DNA of 64,000 bases from CAZKNF01 sp964554105 (GCA_964554105.1 CAZKNF010000001.1:89166-153165), one strand, 5' to 3'; counted from the first letter of the stretch, positions 36,194 through 45,331 are shown. The notes: generated by a model from the sequence alone, not told the origin. Translations and numbers: made by a program.

Positions 36194-36955
36194 ATGAGAT
36201 TCATTGTTTGCATCAAGCAGGTACCGGATGTAACCGCTCCGATCCATCTTCGAGACGGAGACATAGCGGGAGGGAGCAGCCGCATGATACTGAATGCGTA
36301 TGACGCCTCAGCACTAGAAGAGGCCCTGGTGCTGAACGAGGAAGCAAACGGTGAGGTCCACGTCGTGCTCGTCGGACCTCAGGGCGCACAGGAGACAATC
36401 CGGAAGGGGCTCGCCATGGGCGCAGATTCCGCGACGCACATTGTTGTGGATGAATCCGACGAAATCGATTCGCGCGTTTACGCCGAGTTGCTGGCAGATT
36501 ATTTGCATGGGGAGTCATTCGACGTCGTCGCGTGCGGCAAACAGGCACAGGATTCGGATGCAGGCCTGACCGGCAGCATGTTGGCCGAGCTTCTCGACCT
36601 GCCTTATGCGTCTAATGCCGTCGCGCTCGCACTCGATGGGAACGCACTCGTCGTGACCCGGCAGGGAGATTCCGGGCGTGTGGAGATCGTCCTCACGACT
36701 CCGTGTCTGGTCACCTGCTCGAATGATATGAACGATCCCCGCATTCCCAACTTGAAGGGGATAATGGCGGCCAAGCGCAAGGAAATTGAAGTGCGAGAGG
36801 CTACACTGCCGCCGGATTTCGAGATACCCGTCGTTCGCCTACGCCGCTACGAGGCGATGCCGGAGCGTGAGCCCGGACGCATCTTAGAGGGTGACGAGCA
36901 AGAAACCGTAATGGAATTGACCGACCTGCTCCGTAACGAGGCAAGAGTGCTGTAA
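36194..36955 (+). CDS. etfB: Electron transfer flavoprotein beta subunit (FixA-type)
   Basis: 253 residues. MRFIVCIKQVPDV opens the protein, SRMILNAYDASALEEAL is the conserved beta-subunit region, and NDMNDPRIPNLKGIMAAKRK near residue 180 is the ETF-beta signature. It binds AMP or a second FAD. It starts a plus-strand run etfB-etfA-fixC-fixX-gcdH. Start 36194 matches the family; in-frame ATGs further upstream add unrelated sequence. Whether it is of the bifurcating type cannot be decided by eye. Confidence 0.94.
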   Translation: MRFIVCIKQVPDVTAPIHLRDGDIAGGSSRMILNAYDASALEEALVLNEEANGEVHVVLVGPQGAQETIRKGLAMGADSATHIVVDESDEIDSRVYAELLADYLHGESFDVVACGKQAQDSDAGLTGSMLAELLDLPYASNAVALALDGNALVVTRQGDSGRVEIVLTTPCLVTCSNDMNDPRIPNLKGIMAAKRKEIEVREATLPPDFEIPVVRLRRYEAMPEREPGRILEGDEQETVMELTDLLRNEARVL

Positions 36956-36962
36956 TCGGCCA

Positions 36963-37931
36963 ATGGGCAAGATTTTAACATACGTCGAAATCCACGGTGA
37001 CGGGCCGAAACGTTCTTCTCTCGAGGTTCTGACGAGATGCCGACAGATCGCCGAAACCACGGCCGACGATCTGGAAGTCGTCGTCGCGGCTCCGGACGCC
37101 GCCGCGGCTGTTGACTCCATCGCGCGCTTCGGACCGACACGCATCTTTACTATAGCACATGAAATTTTCGAGACGCACATCAACGCGCCACTTATAGAGG
37201 CGCTCGCGCTCGCGGCACAGAAGTCGAATCCGGACGTGATGGCGTTTCCGTCCAGCGAAGCCGTGAAGGATATCCTTGGTGCTCTTGCAGTCCGACTGGG
37301 TGCTCCGGCTCTGCCGGACGTCTCGGAGTTTGATCGAGTTGATGGCGGCGTAGAGGCTCTCCGCCCTGTCCTTGCCGCGAAGTTTCGCGCGCGCGTTCGA
37401 GCTGAGGGTCGCCCGGTTCTCGTGTCGGTACGGGCAGGCTCCTACACGGCCGAAGAAAAACCCGCCCGTCCGGAAATAGAGGCAGTCGCATTCGATTTCG
37501 ATCGAGCGAATCTGAAGCAGACGGTGCGCAGGGTCGAGACGGCGGTGGAAGGAAAGATCGAGCTGACCGAAGCGAGGGTCGTCGTGGCAGCCGGCCGCGG
37601 CATTCGGGACGAGGAGGGTAAGCGCCTAATCGAAGACCTCGCATCGGAGCTCAATGCAGCTATCGGCTCCTCGCGAGCCATCGTCGAGTCAGGTCTTCTG
37701 CCTCCGTCGTCGCAGGTGGGACAAACCGGCAAGGTTGTTTCGCCGGATCTCTACTTCGCCATCGGCATCTCGGGCGCCATTCAACACGTCGCCGGAATGA
37801 CCGGAAGCCGCGTCATAGTAGCCATCAACAAGGATCCGGACGCACCTATCTTCAAGTACGCGACGTATGGAATCGTAGGTGACCTCTATTCCATCCTTCC
37901 GAAGCTGATCGAAGCGATCAAAACCGGCTGA
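36963..37931 (+). CDS. etfA: Electron transfer flavoprotein alpha subunit (FixB-type)
   Basis: 322 residues. The C-terminal FAD domain shows SRAIVESGLLPPSSQVGQTG, followed by SPDLYFAIGISGAIQH and INKDPDAPIFKYATYGI, the ETF-alpha signature. It starts 7 bases after etfB. Partner of EtfB in moving electrons from acyl-CoA dehydrogenases or, in FixAB, from NADH. Confidence 0.95.
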   Translation: MGKILTYVEIHGDGPKRSSLEVLTRCRQIAETTADDLEVVVAAPDAAAAVDSIARFGPTRIFTIAHEIFETHINAPLIEALALAAQKSNPDVMAFPSSEAVKDILGALAVRLGAPALPDVSEFDRVDGGVEALRPVLAAKFRARVRAEGRPVLVSVRAGSYTAEEKPARPEIEAVAFDFDRANLKQTVRRVETAVEGKIELTEARVVVAAGRGIRDEEGKRLIEDLASELNAAIGSSRAIVESGLLPPSSQVGQTGKVVSPDLYFAIGISGAIQHVAGMTGSRVIVAINKDPDAPIFKYATYGIVGDLYSILPKLIEAIKTG

Positions 37932-38001
37932 ATGAGTTTGCTACACGTTCTGCCGCACGAGCCCACTTGCTTCACGTCGCCCTCGCCGCTAATCTCCCGG
38001 C

Positions 38002-39324
38002 ATGGACGAGAAGTTTGACTGCATAATTGTAGGAGGTGGGATTGCCGGTTTGAGCGCGGCTATGATGCTCGCGCATTCCGGCAAGAGCTTTCTGCTCATC
38101 GAGCGCGGCGAGTTTGCAGGCGCCAAGAATGTGTCCGGAGGTGTTCTCTGGGGAACTGATCTCGCGCGCCTCGTTCCTGAGTACTGGAATGACAGCGACG
38201 CGTTTGACCGTTACGTTCGGCACCGCCGATTGACGCTGATGGATGGCGAGTCGGCGTTCTCATTGGACTTCAAATCCACGCATTACGATGAGAAGCCTTA
38301 TGCCGGTCTCATCGTGCTTCGGGCACGATTCGATAACTGGCTCGCTGGAAAGGTTCAGGCGGCTGTAGAATCGTCATCGAGAGCCGCTGAATCGTTCGTT
38401 GCGACGAACATTCTCGTCGAGGAAGTTCTGAAGGAGGATGGCCGAGTCGTGGGAATACGAGCCGGCGAGGAAAAATTCTTCGCCGACGTTGTCATACTCG
38501 CCGAGGGAGTAAACAACCTGCTTACCCGGTCGGTCGGCCTTCAGGACGACTACGTTCCCGCGGATCACATGATGATCGGGATCAAGGAGGTAATACGTCT
38601 CGATCGCCGCGTCCTCGAGGATCGTTTTCAACTGGAGGGCTGCTCCGGGCTCTCGAACGAGTTCGTGGGCTATGCCAGCAGAGGTGTGGAGGGAGGCGGT
38701 TTCTTGTATACGAACCGTGAATCGATCTCGGTTGGTCTCGTTCTCGGAATTAAAGATCTACGCGCAAAGGGTCTAAAGCCGCACGACATTTTGAACGACT
38801 TCAAAGCGCATCCCGTCGTGGCCGATATGCTGCGTGGAGGGGAAGAGGTCGAATACTCAGCACACGCCGTGTCAAGTGGCGACATGCGCGTGATGCCGCG
38901 CGAGGTGTACGCTGACGGAGTTCTCATCGCAGGCGAGGCGGCAAATCTTCTGATCAACGCGGGCAAGGCGATACAGGGGATGGACTATGCGATGCGCTCC
39001 GGGATTATCGCCGCAGAAACCGCGGTTGCGGCGCACAAACGGAACGACTTCAGCGCTGAGAGCCTGAAAGAATATAGAACGAACCTCGAGTCCAGCTTCG
39101 TGATGAAGGACATGAGGAAATTTCAGGGTGCCGTCGAGCTCCTCCACGACCCGATGATGTACGAGACCCTTCCGAATCTTGCCTGCGATTTTGGTAGAAA
39201 GTTTTTCACCGTTGGGAGCAAGCCGACGCCGAAGTCACAGGAACTGCTCCGAGAAACGATCAAGGACCATACATCGTACTGGTCGCTCATTAAATTCGGA
39301 ATTAATGCGGCACGATCTCTCTGA
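38002..39324 (+). CDS. fixC: FixC-type flavoprotein (ETF:quinone oxidoreductase family)
   Basis: 440 residues. FAD motif GGGIAGLSAA near residue 12, GAKNVSGGVLWG, and late GVLIAGEAANLLINAGKAI and GMDYAMRSGIIAAE define the FixC/ETF-QO family. Unlike mitochondrial ETF-QO it lacks its own C-terminal 4Fe-4S domain, which is supplied by FixX encoded next. It starts 70 bases after etfA. It should pass electrons between ETF and the quinone pool. Confidence 0.94.
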   Translation: MDEKFDCIIVGGGIAGLSAAMMLAHSGKSFLLIERGEFAGAKNVSGGVLWGTDLARLVPEYWNDSDAFDRYVRHRRLTLMDGESAFSLDFKSTHYDEKPYAGLIVLRARFDNWLAGKVQAAVESSSRAAESFVATNILVEEVLKEDGRVVGIRAGEEKFFADVVILAEGVNNLLTRSVGLQDDYVPADHMMIGIKEVIRLDRRVLEDRFQLEGCSGLSNEFVGYASRGVEGGGFLYTNRESISVGLVLGIKDLRAKGLKPHDILNDFKAHPVVADMLRGGEEVEYSAHAVSSGDMRVMPREVYADGVLIAGEAANLLINAGKAIQGMDYAMRSGIIAAETAVAAHKRNDFSAESLKEYRTNLESSFVMKDMRKFQGAVELLHDPMMYETLPNLACDFGRKFFTVGSKPTPKSQELLRETIKDHTSYWSLIKFGINAARSL

Positions 39325-39385
39325 CGCAGGTTGGAGTGCAATATGCTTATCAACCGCATTACCATAGCCGTTTGAACTAGTCGCT

Positions 39386-39688
39386 ATGATGAAGCGAACC
39401 CTTTCCGAACGTCTTGGACTGGTTGCTTACCGCAACCAAGGGCGCACCGACGCCCGACCTCATATTCTCGTGGAGACCGACATTTGCAATACCGTCTGCC
39501 CGCACCACTGTACGACCTATGTCTGTCCGGCTGAATGCTACAAGTACGATGATGAAGGTCAGGTCATTTTCCAGTTCGAGGACTGCATTGAGTGCGGCAC
39601 ATGCATGTATGCCTGCGATCAGGGTGCCGTTACCTGGAACTACCCCGATCCTGAAGAGGGCCGGGGTGTCAACTGGCACTTTGGATGA
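39386..39688 (+). CDS. fixX: FixX-type ferredoxin-like protein
   Basis: 100 residues. A cysteine-rich N-terminal half includes CNTVCPHHC and CPAEC, then the 4Fe-4S motif CIECGTCMYAC and the FixX-like ending GVNWHFG. There are more cysteines before the cluster motif than the minimum for one 4Fe-4S cluster. It follows fixC by 61 bases. A second ATG directly follows the first, either may start. Confidence 0.93.
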   Translation: MMKRTLSERLGLVAYRNQGRTDARPHILVETDICNTVCPHHCTTYVCPAECYKYDDEGQVIFQFEDCIECGTCMYACDQGAVTWNYPDPEEGRGVNWHFG

Positions 39689-39805
39689 CGCTGTCTTGTG
39701 TGCGGCGCCGCCGGTCGGCATCATATCTCCACAGAGGAACCGTACACCGCGGATCTTGTGCTTCATTAGTCGCGGGCCACTGGAATAGACATTTCAAACC
39801 AAGCT

Positions 39806-41071
39806 ATGCCGAAAAACTTTTTTAATGTCGAGGACGCGTACCTATTCGAAGCGATGCTTTCGGGGGAGGACCGTCTGATCATGGAGTCGGCACGCGAGTA
39901 CGCCCAGACGAGACTGGAACCACGCGCGCTTGAAGGAAATCAGGACGAAGTTTTTCATGATGAAATTCCGCGCGAGATGGGTGAGCTAGGGCTGCTTGGG
40001 GCGTCCATTCCTGAAAAATACGGTGGTGCCGGCGTGAGTCACACGGCATATGGTCTCATTGCGAGAGAGCTCGAGCGCGTTGATTCCGCTTATCGATCGT
40101 TTGCTTCGGTGCAGTCCTCTCTCGTAATGCATCCGATCCTCGTATTTGGAACGGAGGATCAGAAGCAGCGCTTTTTGCCCCGGCTTGCGAAAGCCGAACT
40201 CATCGGATGTTTCGGCCTCACGGAGCCCGACCACGGATCAGATCCGGGATCTATGAAGTCATCAGCCCTACGCGTCGATGGCGGATGGATCCTGAATGGG
40301 ACGAAGATGTGGATTACGAATTCGTCGATCGCGGATCTCTTCGTTGTCTGGGCCAAAGCGCGCAGCGATGCGTCGGAGGAGGGGGTAATCCGTGGCTTTC
40401 TTCTGGAGAAGGGGATGGATGGCCTATCAGCTCCAAGAACCCACAACAAAATGTCTCTTCGGGCCTCGGTCACCGGAGAGATCGTAATGGAGGATGTCTT
40501 CGTTCCGGACGAGAACATGCTGCCGGATGTGACCGGGCTTCGTGGTCCCTTCGAATGCCTGAACAGCGCCCGATACGGCATTGTGTTCGGTGCGCTCGGT
40601 GCAGCGGAGGACTGCTATCAACGCGCCCGGAGATACGTCGCCGAACGCCATCAGTTCGGATACCCGCTTGCCGCAATGCAGCTTATCCAGACAAAGCTGG
40701 CACACATGATCACGGAGATCACCCAGATGCAGCTGCTTGCGTGGCGTCTCGGAAAGTTAAAGGATGAAGGCAAACTCGCTCCCGCGATGGTATCATTGGG
40801 GAAGCGCAATAACTGCGGCAAAGCGCTGGAAATCGCGCGGATGTCGCGCGACATGCTCGGCGGTAACGGTATTACCGGAGAATTTCGGGTGATTCATCAT
40901 ATGGTGAATCTCGAAAGCGTGAACACTTATGAGGGAACGTTCGATATTCATGGTCTGATTCTCGGGCGCGAGCTGACCGGATTTCAATCATTTGTCCCGC
41001 GTGGCAATGATACACGCGTTTCGGAGGATGGACCGGCCGACAACCGAGAGCTCGCCGAAGCGGATTCATAG
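39806..41071 (+). CDS. Acyl-CoA dehydrogenase, glutaryl-CoA dehydrogenase-like
   Basis: 421 residues, slightly longer than usual owing to an acidic C-terminal tail. SVQSSLVMHPILVFG and GCFGLTEPDHGSDPGSM are typical of glutaryl-CoA dehydrogenases, WITNSSIADLFVVWA contacts FAD, and the catalytic glutamate is in NTYEGTFDIHGLILGR. It oxidises an acyl-CoA and donates electrons to ETF, which is encoded just upstream. Glutaryl-CoA from lysine or tryptophan breakdown is the most likely substrate, but other short acyl-CoAs are possible. 117 bases separate it from fixX. Confidence 0.9.
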   Translation: MPKNFFNVEDAYLFEAMLSGEDRLIMESAREYAQTRLEPRALEGNQDEVFHDEIPREMGELGLLGASIPEKYGGAGVSHTAYGLIARELERVDSAYRSFASVQSSLVMHPILVFGTEDQKQRFLPRLAKAELIGCFGLTEPDHGSDPGSMKSSALRVDGGWILNGTKMWITNSSIADLFVVWAKARSDASEEGVIRGFLLEKGMDGLSAPRTHNKMSLRASVTGEIVMEDVFVPDENMLPDVTGLRGPFECLNSARYGIVFGALGAAEDCYQRARRYVAERHQFGYPLAAMQLIQTKLAHMITEITQMQLLAWRLGKLKDEGKLAPAMVSLGKRNNCGKALEIARMSRDMLGGNGITGEFRVIHHMVNLESVNTYEGTFDIHGLILGRELTGFQSFVPRGNDTRVSEDGPADNRELAEADS

Positions 41072-41176
41072 TTCGTACGTCATCCGTTTGCCGATGCGGA
41101 GCGTTGTAACTCCAGACATGACCTGCCGTACCATTTACATCGATGCGTCATTCGCCGTTAATCGTATCCCCACGTC

Positions 41177-41491
41177 ATGGAAGTTATCATCGTCCTGATC
41201 GTTTTCGGCTTTGCGTTCGCCGTAATAAAGCTCGGAATCGACTACGCTAAGGAGAAGGACCGCAGTCGCCGTAGTCCCGCCAATGGATCGAGTCTCAAAG
41301 CAAGTGAACTTAAGGCGCTTGTAGAAGAGGCCGTCGAGGACGTCATCGACGAGCGGTTTGAAAAGCTGGAGCGTCAGCTCGAAGCGATGAGAGAGCCTCG
41401 TTTGCTTCCAGCAGGAAGACAGAACGACGACCTTGAGGACATAAAGCCAGAATCTCCGCCTCTTCAGCGCGATCAGGAAGCTTTAAAGTAG
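41177..41491 (+). CDS. Small membrane protein with coiled coil
   Basis: 104 residues. An N-terminal transmembrane helix (VIIVLIVFGFAFAVIKL, about residues 3-20) is followed by a basic stretch and a predicted coiled coil (LKALVEEAVEDVIDERFEKL, about 44-73), then a polar tail. The shape recalls PspB-like proteins, but I see no real sequence match. It ends 8 bases before the XdhC gene, so they are probably co-transcribed. Confidence 0.7.
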   Translation: MEVIIVLIVFGFAFAVIKLGIDYAKEKDRSRRSPANGSSLKASELKALVEEAVEDVIDERFEKLERQLEAMREPRLLPAGRQNDDLEDIKPESPPLQRDQEALK

Positions 41492-41499
41492 ACGGATAC

Positions 41500-42546
41500 A
41501 TGCTCTATAATCAGAGGATCGTCGATCTTTTGAGAAGAGACGACGCCGTTGCGCTTGCGACGGTCATCCGGGTGAGTGGAGGTTCGTCCAAACGGCTGGG
41601 CGCGCGTGCAATCGTGATGCGAGACGGTCAGATGGTCGGATCACTCACCTCTGGAGGATGTGTCGATGCTGAAGCCGCCAGAGTCGCCGAGCGTGTCATT
41701 GAAAGCGGCTGCCCGGAAACAGTGCGTGTAGAGCTCGGTGAAGGCGGAATGGATTTCGGCATGAGCTGCGCAGGCTCAGTCGGCATATTTGTTGAGCCTC
41801 TCGACCCAATACGCCCGAATATACTCGCCGCCTTCGAACGTGTGTCCGAAGAGAATTCCGCCGGTCGGGCAGCCCAGATCGCCGTGCATCTCGACGACCG
41901 TACAGATCGTTATACGGCCTTCACGGCGAATACGACGGCTGACGAGCTTCCAGAGTTTGTGCGCGAGGTACCATCCGGCGGCGCTCAACTATTACCCGTT
42001 GACGGAGCCGATCTGCTGGTCGAGCATTTTGCGAGCCCATCTCGCCTCATCGTCGTCGGCGCGTCTCCGATCGCGGATCCGCTTGTGCGGTTGGGAAAGA
42101 TGCTTGGATTTCAGGTAGTTCTGGTGGCCTCCCGCGAAATACAGGGTGAGCGTTTTTCGGAAGCCGATATGGTGCGATCGGGCATGCCTTCTGAAATTTG
42201 TTTAGAGTTGGACCTCGATGCGAACAGCTTCGTCGTGATATGTGCCCACGACTACAAGTATGAAGTGCCTGTACTGCGCGAGCTCGTGTCTCAGGATCTT
42301 GCTTATCTCGGATTTGTAGCCAGTCGACGCCGCGGGGCCGCCGTCATTGAGTTTCTTCGAACGACAGGCACCGATCCTGCCCTTCTACAGGCGGTCCACG
42401 TACCGGTCGGCCTGGACGTCGGAGCGGTTACGCCGGAAGAGATTGCCGTGAGCATCTCAGCCGAGTTGCTCGCCATACGATCAGGGAGGCCGGGAGGTTC
42501 GATGCGTTTGGATACGCCTGAGTATGCCGCTGCAGAGAAGGTGTGA
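41500..42546 (+). CDS. XdhC/CoxI-family molybdoenzyme maturation protein
   Basis: 348 residues. The N-terminal XdhC_CoxI domain has GSLTSGGCVDAEA with the conserved cysteine near residue 55; the C-terminal Rossmann domain has LIVVGASPIADPL and the closing VGLDVGAVTPEEIAVSISAE. XdhC binds the molybdenum cofactor and directs its sulfuration and insertion into xanthine-dehydrogenase-type enzymes. It stands at the head of a cassette with a NifU-like scaffold and a MocA-like protein. No molybdenum hydroxylase structural gene is in the window. Confidence 0.92.
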   Translation: MLYNQRIVDLLRRDDAVALATVIRVSGGSSKRLGARAIVMRDGQMVGSLTSGGCVDAEAARVAERVIESGCPETVRVELGEGGMDFGMSCAGSVGIFVEPLDPIRPNILAAFERVSEENSAGRAAQIAVHLDDRTDRYTAFTANTTADELPEFVREVPSGGAQLLPVDGADLLVEHFASPSRLIVVGASPIADPLVRLGKMLGFQVVLVASREIQGERFSEADMVRSGMPSEICLELDLDANSFVVICAHDYKYEVPVLRELVSQDLAYLGFVASRRRGAAVIEFLRTTGTDPALLQAVHVPVGLDVGAVTPEEIAVSISAELLAIRSGRPGGSMRLDTPEYAAAEKV

Positions 42547-42618
42547 TTTCTACTTGGCGTCACTCGACGCTGCGATTTCCGAACATCATGTAGAACAGTC
42601 TCGGTCGGTGCCGGAAGG

Positions 42619-43011
42619 ATGGAATTAATTCTCGACCACTATTCAAATCCGAGAAATTATGGCATTTTGGCCGATGCGGACGTCGACATGGAAGGGTCCA
42701 ATCCTGGTTGCGGTGATGTCATCCGGATGCAGGCTCGAGTGAATCAAGTGGGAGCGATCTATCAGGTAGGATTTACGGGAAACGGCTGTACCGTCAGCAT
42801 GGCGTCGGCATCCGTGCTTACTACGCTCGTCGAGGGCCTCTCACTGGACGAGGTTGTTCGGTTCTCCGACAGTCGCCTTTATGAAATGCTGTCAACGTCG
42901 TTGTCGCCGCGGCGCCTCGAGTGCATGGGCCTTGGCCTGCGCCTTCTCCGAAAGGGACTCGTTGAATATTATCACGCCAGGCGTACATCATCGGAGGATG
43001 TGTCGTGGTGA
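42619..43011 (+). CDS. NifU/SufU-like Fe-S scaffold
   Basis: 130 residues. ELILDHYSNPRNYG opens the NifU_N fold; the three cluster/zinc cysteines are C31 in NPGCGD, C57 in GNGCTVSMASAS, and C102 in LECMGL, and D33 is also conserved. It is slightly short at the N-terminus compared with SufU, which usually has a few residues before YRELILDHY, but no upstream in-frame start is available. It is separate from the suf operon and overlaps the next gene (GTGA), so it likely serves the molybdenum cassette. Confidence 0.9.
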   Translation: MELILDHYSNPRNYGILADADVDMEGSNPGCGDVIRMQARVNQVGAIYQVGFTGNGCTVSMASASVLTTLVEGLSLDEVVRFSDSRLYEMLSTSLSPRRLECMGLGLRLLRKGLVEYYHARRTSSEDVSW

Positions 43012-43604
43012 CGACGTCTGATTCCCCGGTGCTCATCATCCTGGCCGCTGGGCAGTCTACGAGAATGGGCTCGCGAAACAAGCTCTTGATGAGAATCGGT
43101 GAGACGACGGTCATCGAACGCGTAGTCCGCACAGCGATAGCCGCTAATATCGGTGATGTGATTACCGTAGTCGGTTCAGATCGACAACGGGTCAGCGCCG
43201 TTCTCGACAGGCTTCCGACTGAGGTTGTCTTTAATGCCGCGTACGAGGAGGGCATGGGTTCTTCGATACGTGCGGGTGTCCGCGCGGCCGGGCCGGATCG
43301 GGCAGGTTACGCCGTGTGCGTCGGGGACTTGCCCGAGATTCACGTCGCCACGTTTCAAACTCTGGCGCGTGCGCTAGGCGAGAACCCGCGTGCAATCGTA
43401 CTTCCCAATCACAGTGGAATGGATGGACACCCGGTATTTTTCGGCGCTCGCTTTTACGAATCGTTAGCTCGACTTGGCGGCGACGTCGGCGGCCGCCGCC
43501 TCATCGAGCAACACCCCGATGCTGTAATCAGATTGCAAGTAACGAATTCCGGCATATCGAGAGATATCGATACCGAGGAGGACTGGGAGCGATTTACGTC
43601 GTAG
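43005..43604 (+). CDS. MocA/MobA-like nucleotidyltransferase
   Basis: 199 residues starting at GTG 43005 or 43008; ggagga lies seven to ten bases upstream. LAAGQSTRMGSRNKLL near residue 13 is the nucleotide-binding loop, VCVGDLPEI the metal site and HPVFFGARFYESL is typical of the MocA/MobA-like family. MocA attaches CMP to molybdopterin, making the cytosine-dinucleotide cofactor used by aldehyde- and CO-dehydrogenase-type enzymes. The neighbouring XdhC gene supports this; a MobA-type (GMP) role cannot be excluded. It overlaps the NifU-like gene and ends 17 bases from the convergent gene. Confidence 0.9.
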   Translation: MVTTSDSPVLIILAAGQSTRMGSRNKLLMRIGETTVIERVVRTAIAANIGDVITVVGSDRQRVSAVLDRLPTEVVFNAAYEEGMGSSIRAGVRAAGPDRAGYAVCVGDLPEIHVATFQTLARALGENPRAIVLPNHSGMDGHPVFFGARFYESLARLGGDVGGRRLIEQHPDAVIRLQVTNSGISRDIDTEEDWERFTS

Positions 43605-43621
43605 TTGCTGGCTCAGCATCG

Positions 43622-45331
43622 TCAGGGCGACTCGACCGCTTCGCGCCACAGGTCGAATGCCAGCCACCAGTCGACCTGTGCACCTCCATCGCCTCTCGTA
43701 TAATACGCCTCCGCCATGTTGGTCAGTCCGATCCGGTCGTATGCAGGATGGTTCTGCACATCGGCTGAGTGAATCCGATCGAGGATAAATTCTTTCAGGG
43801 CAACGAGCACGAATGTCCGGTCTGCAGAATCTGCGGCGCTACCGACCTTCTTCTTCATCATCACCCACAGAGCAGCTGCAGCTGTCGGGAGCCCATACGG
43901 ATACTCGATTCCTCCCTTCACCAGAGGGTATCGTCGCAGCTGCGGTGCACGTCTCGAAATAATCCGGCGGGCCGTCCGCCCGGATTTCCGACGAGCAGAA
44001 GGTACTTGTAATGCCGCGTCTACGGCGAGAGGATGTGCAAACGGCATGAAGGACTGGACGATCTCATCGAGTCGTGCCTGTTCATACCCGAAAAAATTAG
44101 GCAGCCTCGTGCGAACGTTCAGAACGTCCAGCGCAGTTTCGATGCCGTGCCTCGTCGAATCCGGTAATTCGCTCAGACAGGCGGCGAAGTCCCGACGCGC
44201 ACCCATCTCCATATCACGTTCGACCTCCTCACTGAAGATCGGCGCACGCTTGAATCGGATGTGTTCTAGAGCCTGAACCACGGAGCGCTTCTTCAACGCA
44301 TGTGAGCCGCGCCTCAGCAGCCGATTCATAAACTGGCGTCGCAGGATTTCGCCGAACGCGCCGTCGACGACGATTTTCTGCTGTGATCTCAGCTGAGGGT
44401 AATATCGGAGCGATAAAGCGGACGAAGCAGGTGAGACCGCCTGTGTCTGAACCGCATGCCGTCGGACCACTTCGAGCAGTGCATCGCGGGGAGGCATCGC
44501 TTCGCTGAAATGACTGATGTTGAGGTCCTCTTCTTCGGCAATCTTCAGCGCAACCCGCACATCCGCCTTCGTCGTAGGCCCGAATACATGGACGGCAAAC
44601 TTCTTGGATCGGCCGCGTAATGCAAGCAGCGTACGCGAATCCATTCCACCGGAGAGGCCGAGACTCACAGTCCGCGCGTCGACCGAATGGAGCTGCATTT
44701 GCAGCAGTTCTTCAACTTCGCTGTCGGAATGGCGGGCCGGCAAGTCATACGTGTGCGATTCCTCGACAAAGTCGGTATCCGCAAACGTGACACGCCCGTG
44801 CGGACCGAGTCGTTCAAGGCCGTTTATCAGGCTCCGCGCCGACAACTGATTGTACGTCAACCAGTGCGATCCAAATGTCGGCCAGTCGATCGAAAGGCCG
44901 CCGCAAAGAGAGGCGAGCCACTCGGAACGCGACGAAAAGTAGTAGCCATCATTGACACGCAGCCAGTATAAGCTCCGTAGACCGAGTACGTCGGTAAACG
45001 CCTCTACGCGGGCTGTGGAGATGCGCAACGCAATGAAGCCACCTCCGAGGGAATCGAATCGGGGCCGTTGAAAACATAGGAATCGGATCCAATCCGATGC
45101 AGCGAGAAAAGCTGCCTGTCCGCCATCCAACCGGACTCCTGAGCCTACTACACACCAGTGCCCACTATCATTCGGCAAACGTCCACCGAGGCAGGTCTCG
45201 GGAAGCCCCCCCGCCGATATGAAGAAAGTTTCTCCGGCAAACTCGACCAGTGGATCGGGCCCAACAGCAGAGAGCCTCTCTCGCTGTTCGTGAGAGAGGC
45301 TCCTGCCGACGTAACCGAGAATCCAGCTCAT
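43622..45331 (-). CDS. Asparagine-synthetase-like protein lacking the glutaminase cysteine
   Basis: 569 residues. The N-terminal half has the shape of a class II glutamine amidotransferase but begins MSWILGYVG where asparagine synthetase B begins MCGIAGYV, so the nucleophilic cysteine is Ser and the next glycine Trp. The synthetase half has the pyrophosphate-binding loop SGGMDSR at 227-233. It can probably adenylate a carboxylate but not use glutamine as nitrogen donor, as in lasso-peptide cyclases and beta-lactam synthetases. No peptide precursor, protease or other biosynthetic gene is nearby. It is 58 bases downstream of ppdK on the same strand. Confidence 0.82.
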   Translation of the reverse strand: MSWILGYVGRSLSHEQRERLSAVGPDPLVEFAGETFFISAGGLPETCLGGRLPNDSGHWCVVGSGVRLDGGQAAFLAASDWIRFLCFQRPRFDSLGGGFIALRISTARVEAFTDVLGLRSLYWLRVNDGYYFSSRSEWLASLCGGLSIDWPTFGSHWLTYNQLSARSLINGLERLGPHGRVTFADTDFVEESHTYDLPARHSDSEVEELLQMQLHSVDARTVSLGLSGGMDSRTLLALRGRSKKFAVHVFGPTTKADVRVALKIAEEEDLNISHFSEAMPPRDALLEVVRRHAVQTQAVSPASSALSLRYYPQLRSQQKIVVDGAFGEILRRQFMNRLLRRGSHALKKRSVVQALEHIRFKRAPIFSEEVERDMEMGARRDFAACLSELPDSTRHGIETALDVLNVRTRLPNFFGYEQARLDEIVQSFMPFAHPLAVDAALQVPSARRKSGRTARRIISRRAPQLRRYPLVKGGIEYPYGLPTAAAALWVMMKKKVGSAADSADRTFVLVALKEFILDRIHSADVQNHPAYDRIGLTNMAEAYYTRGDGGAQVDWWLAFDLWREAVESP

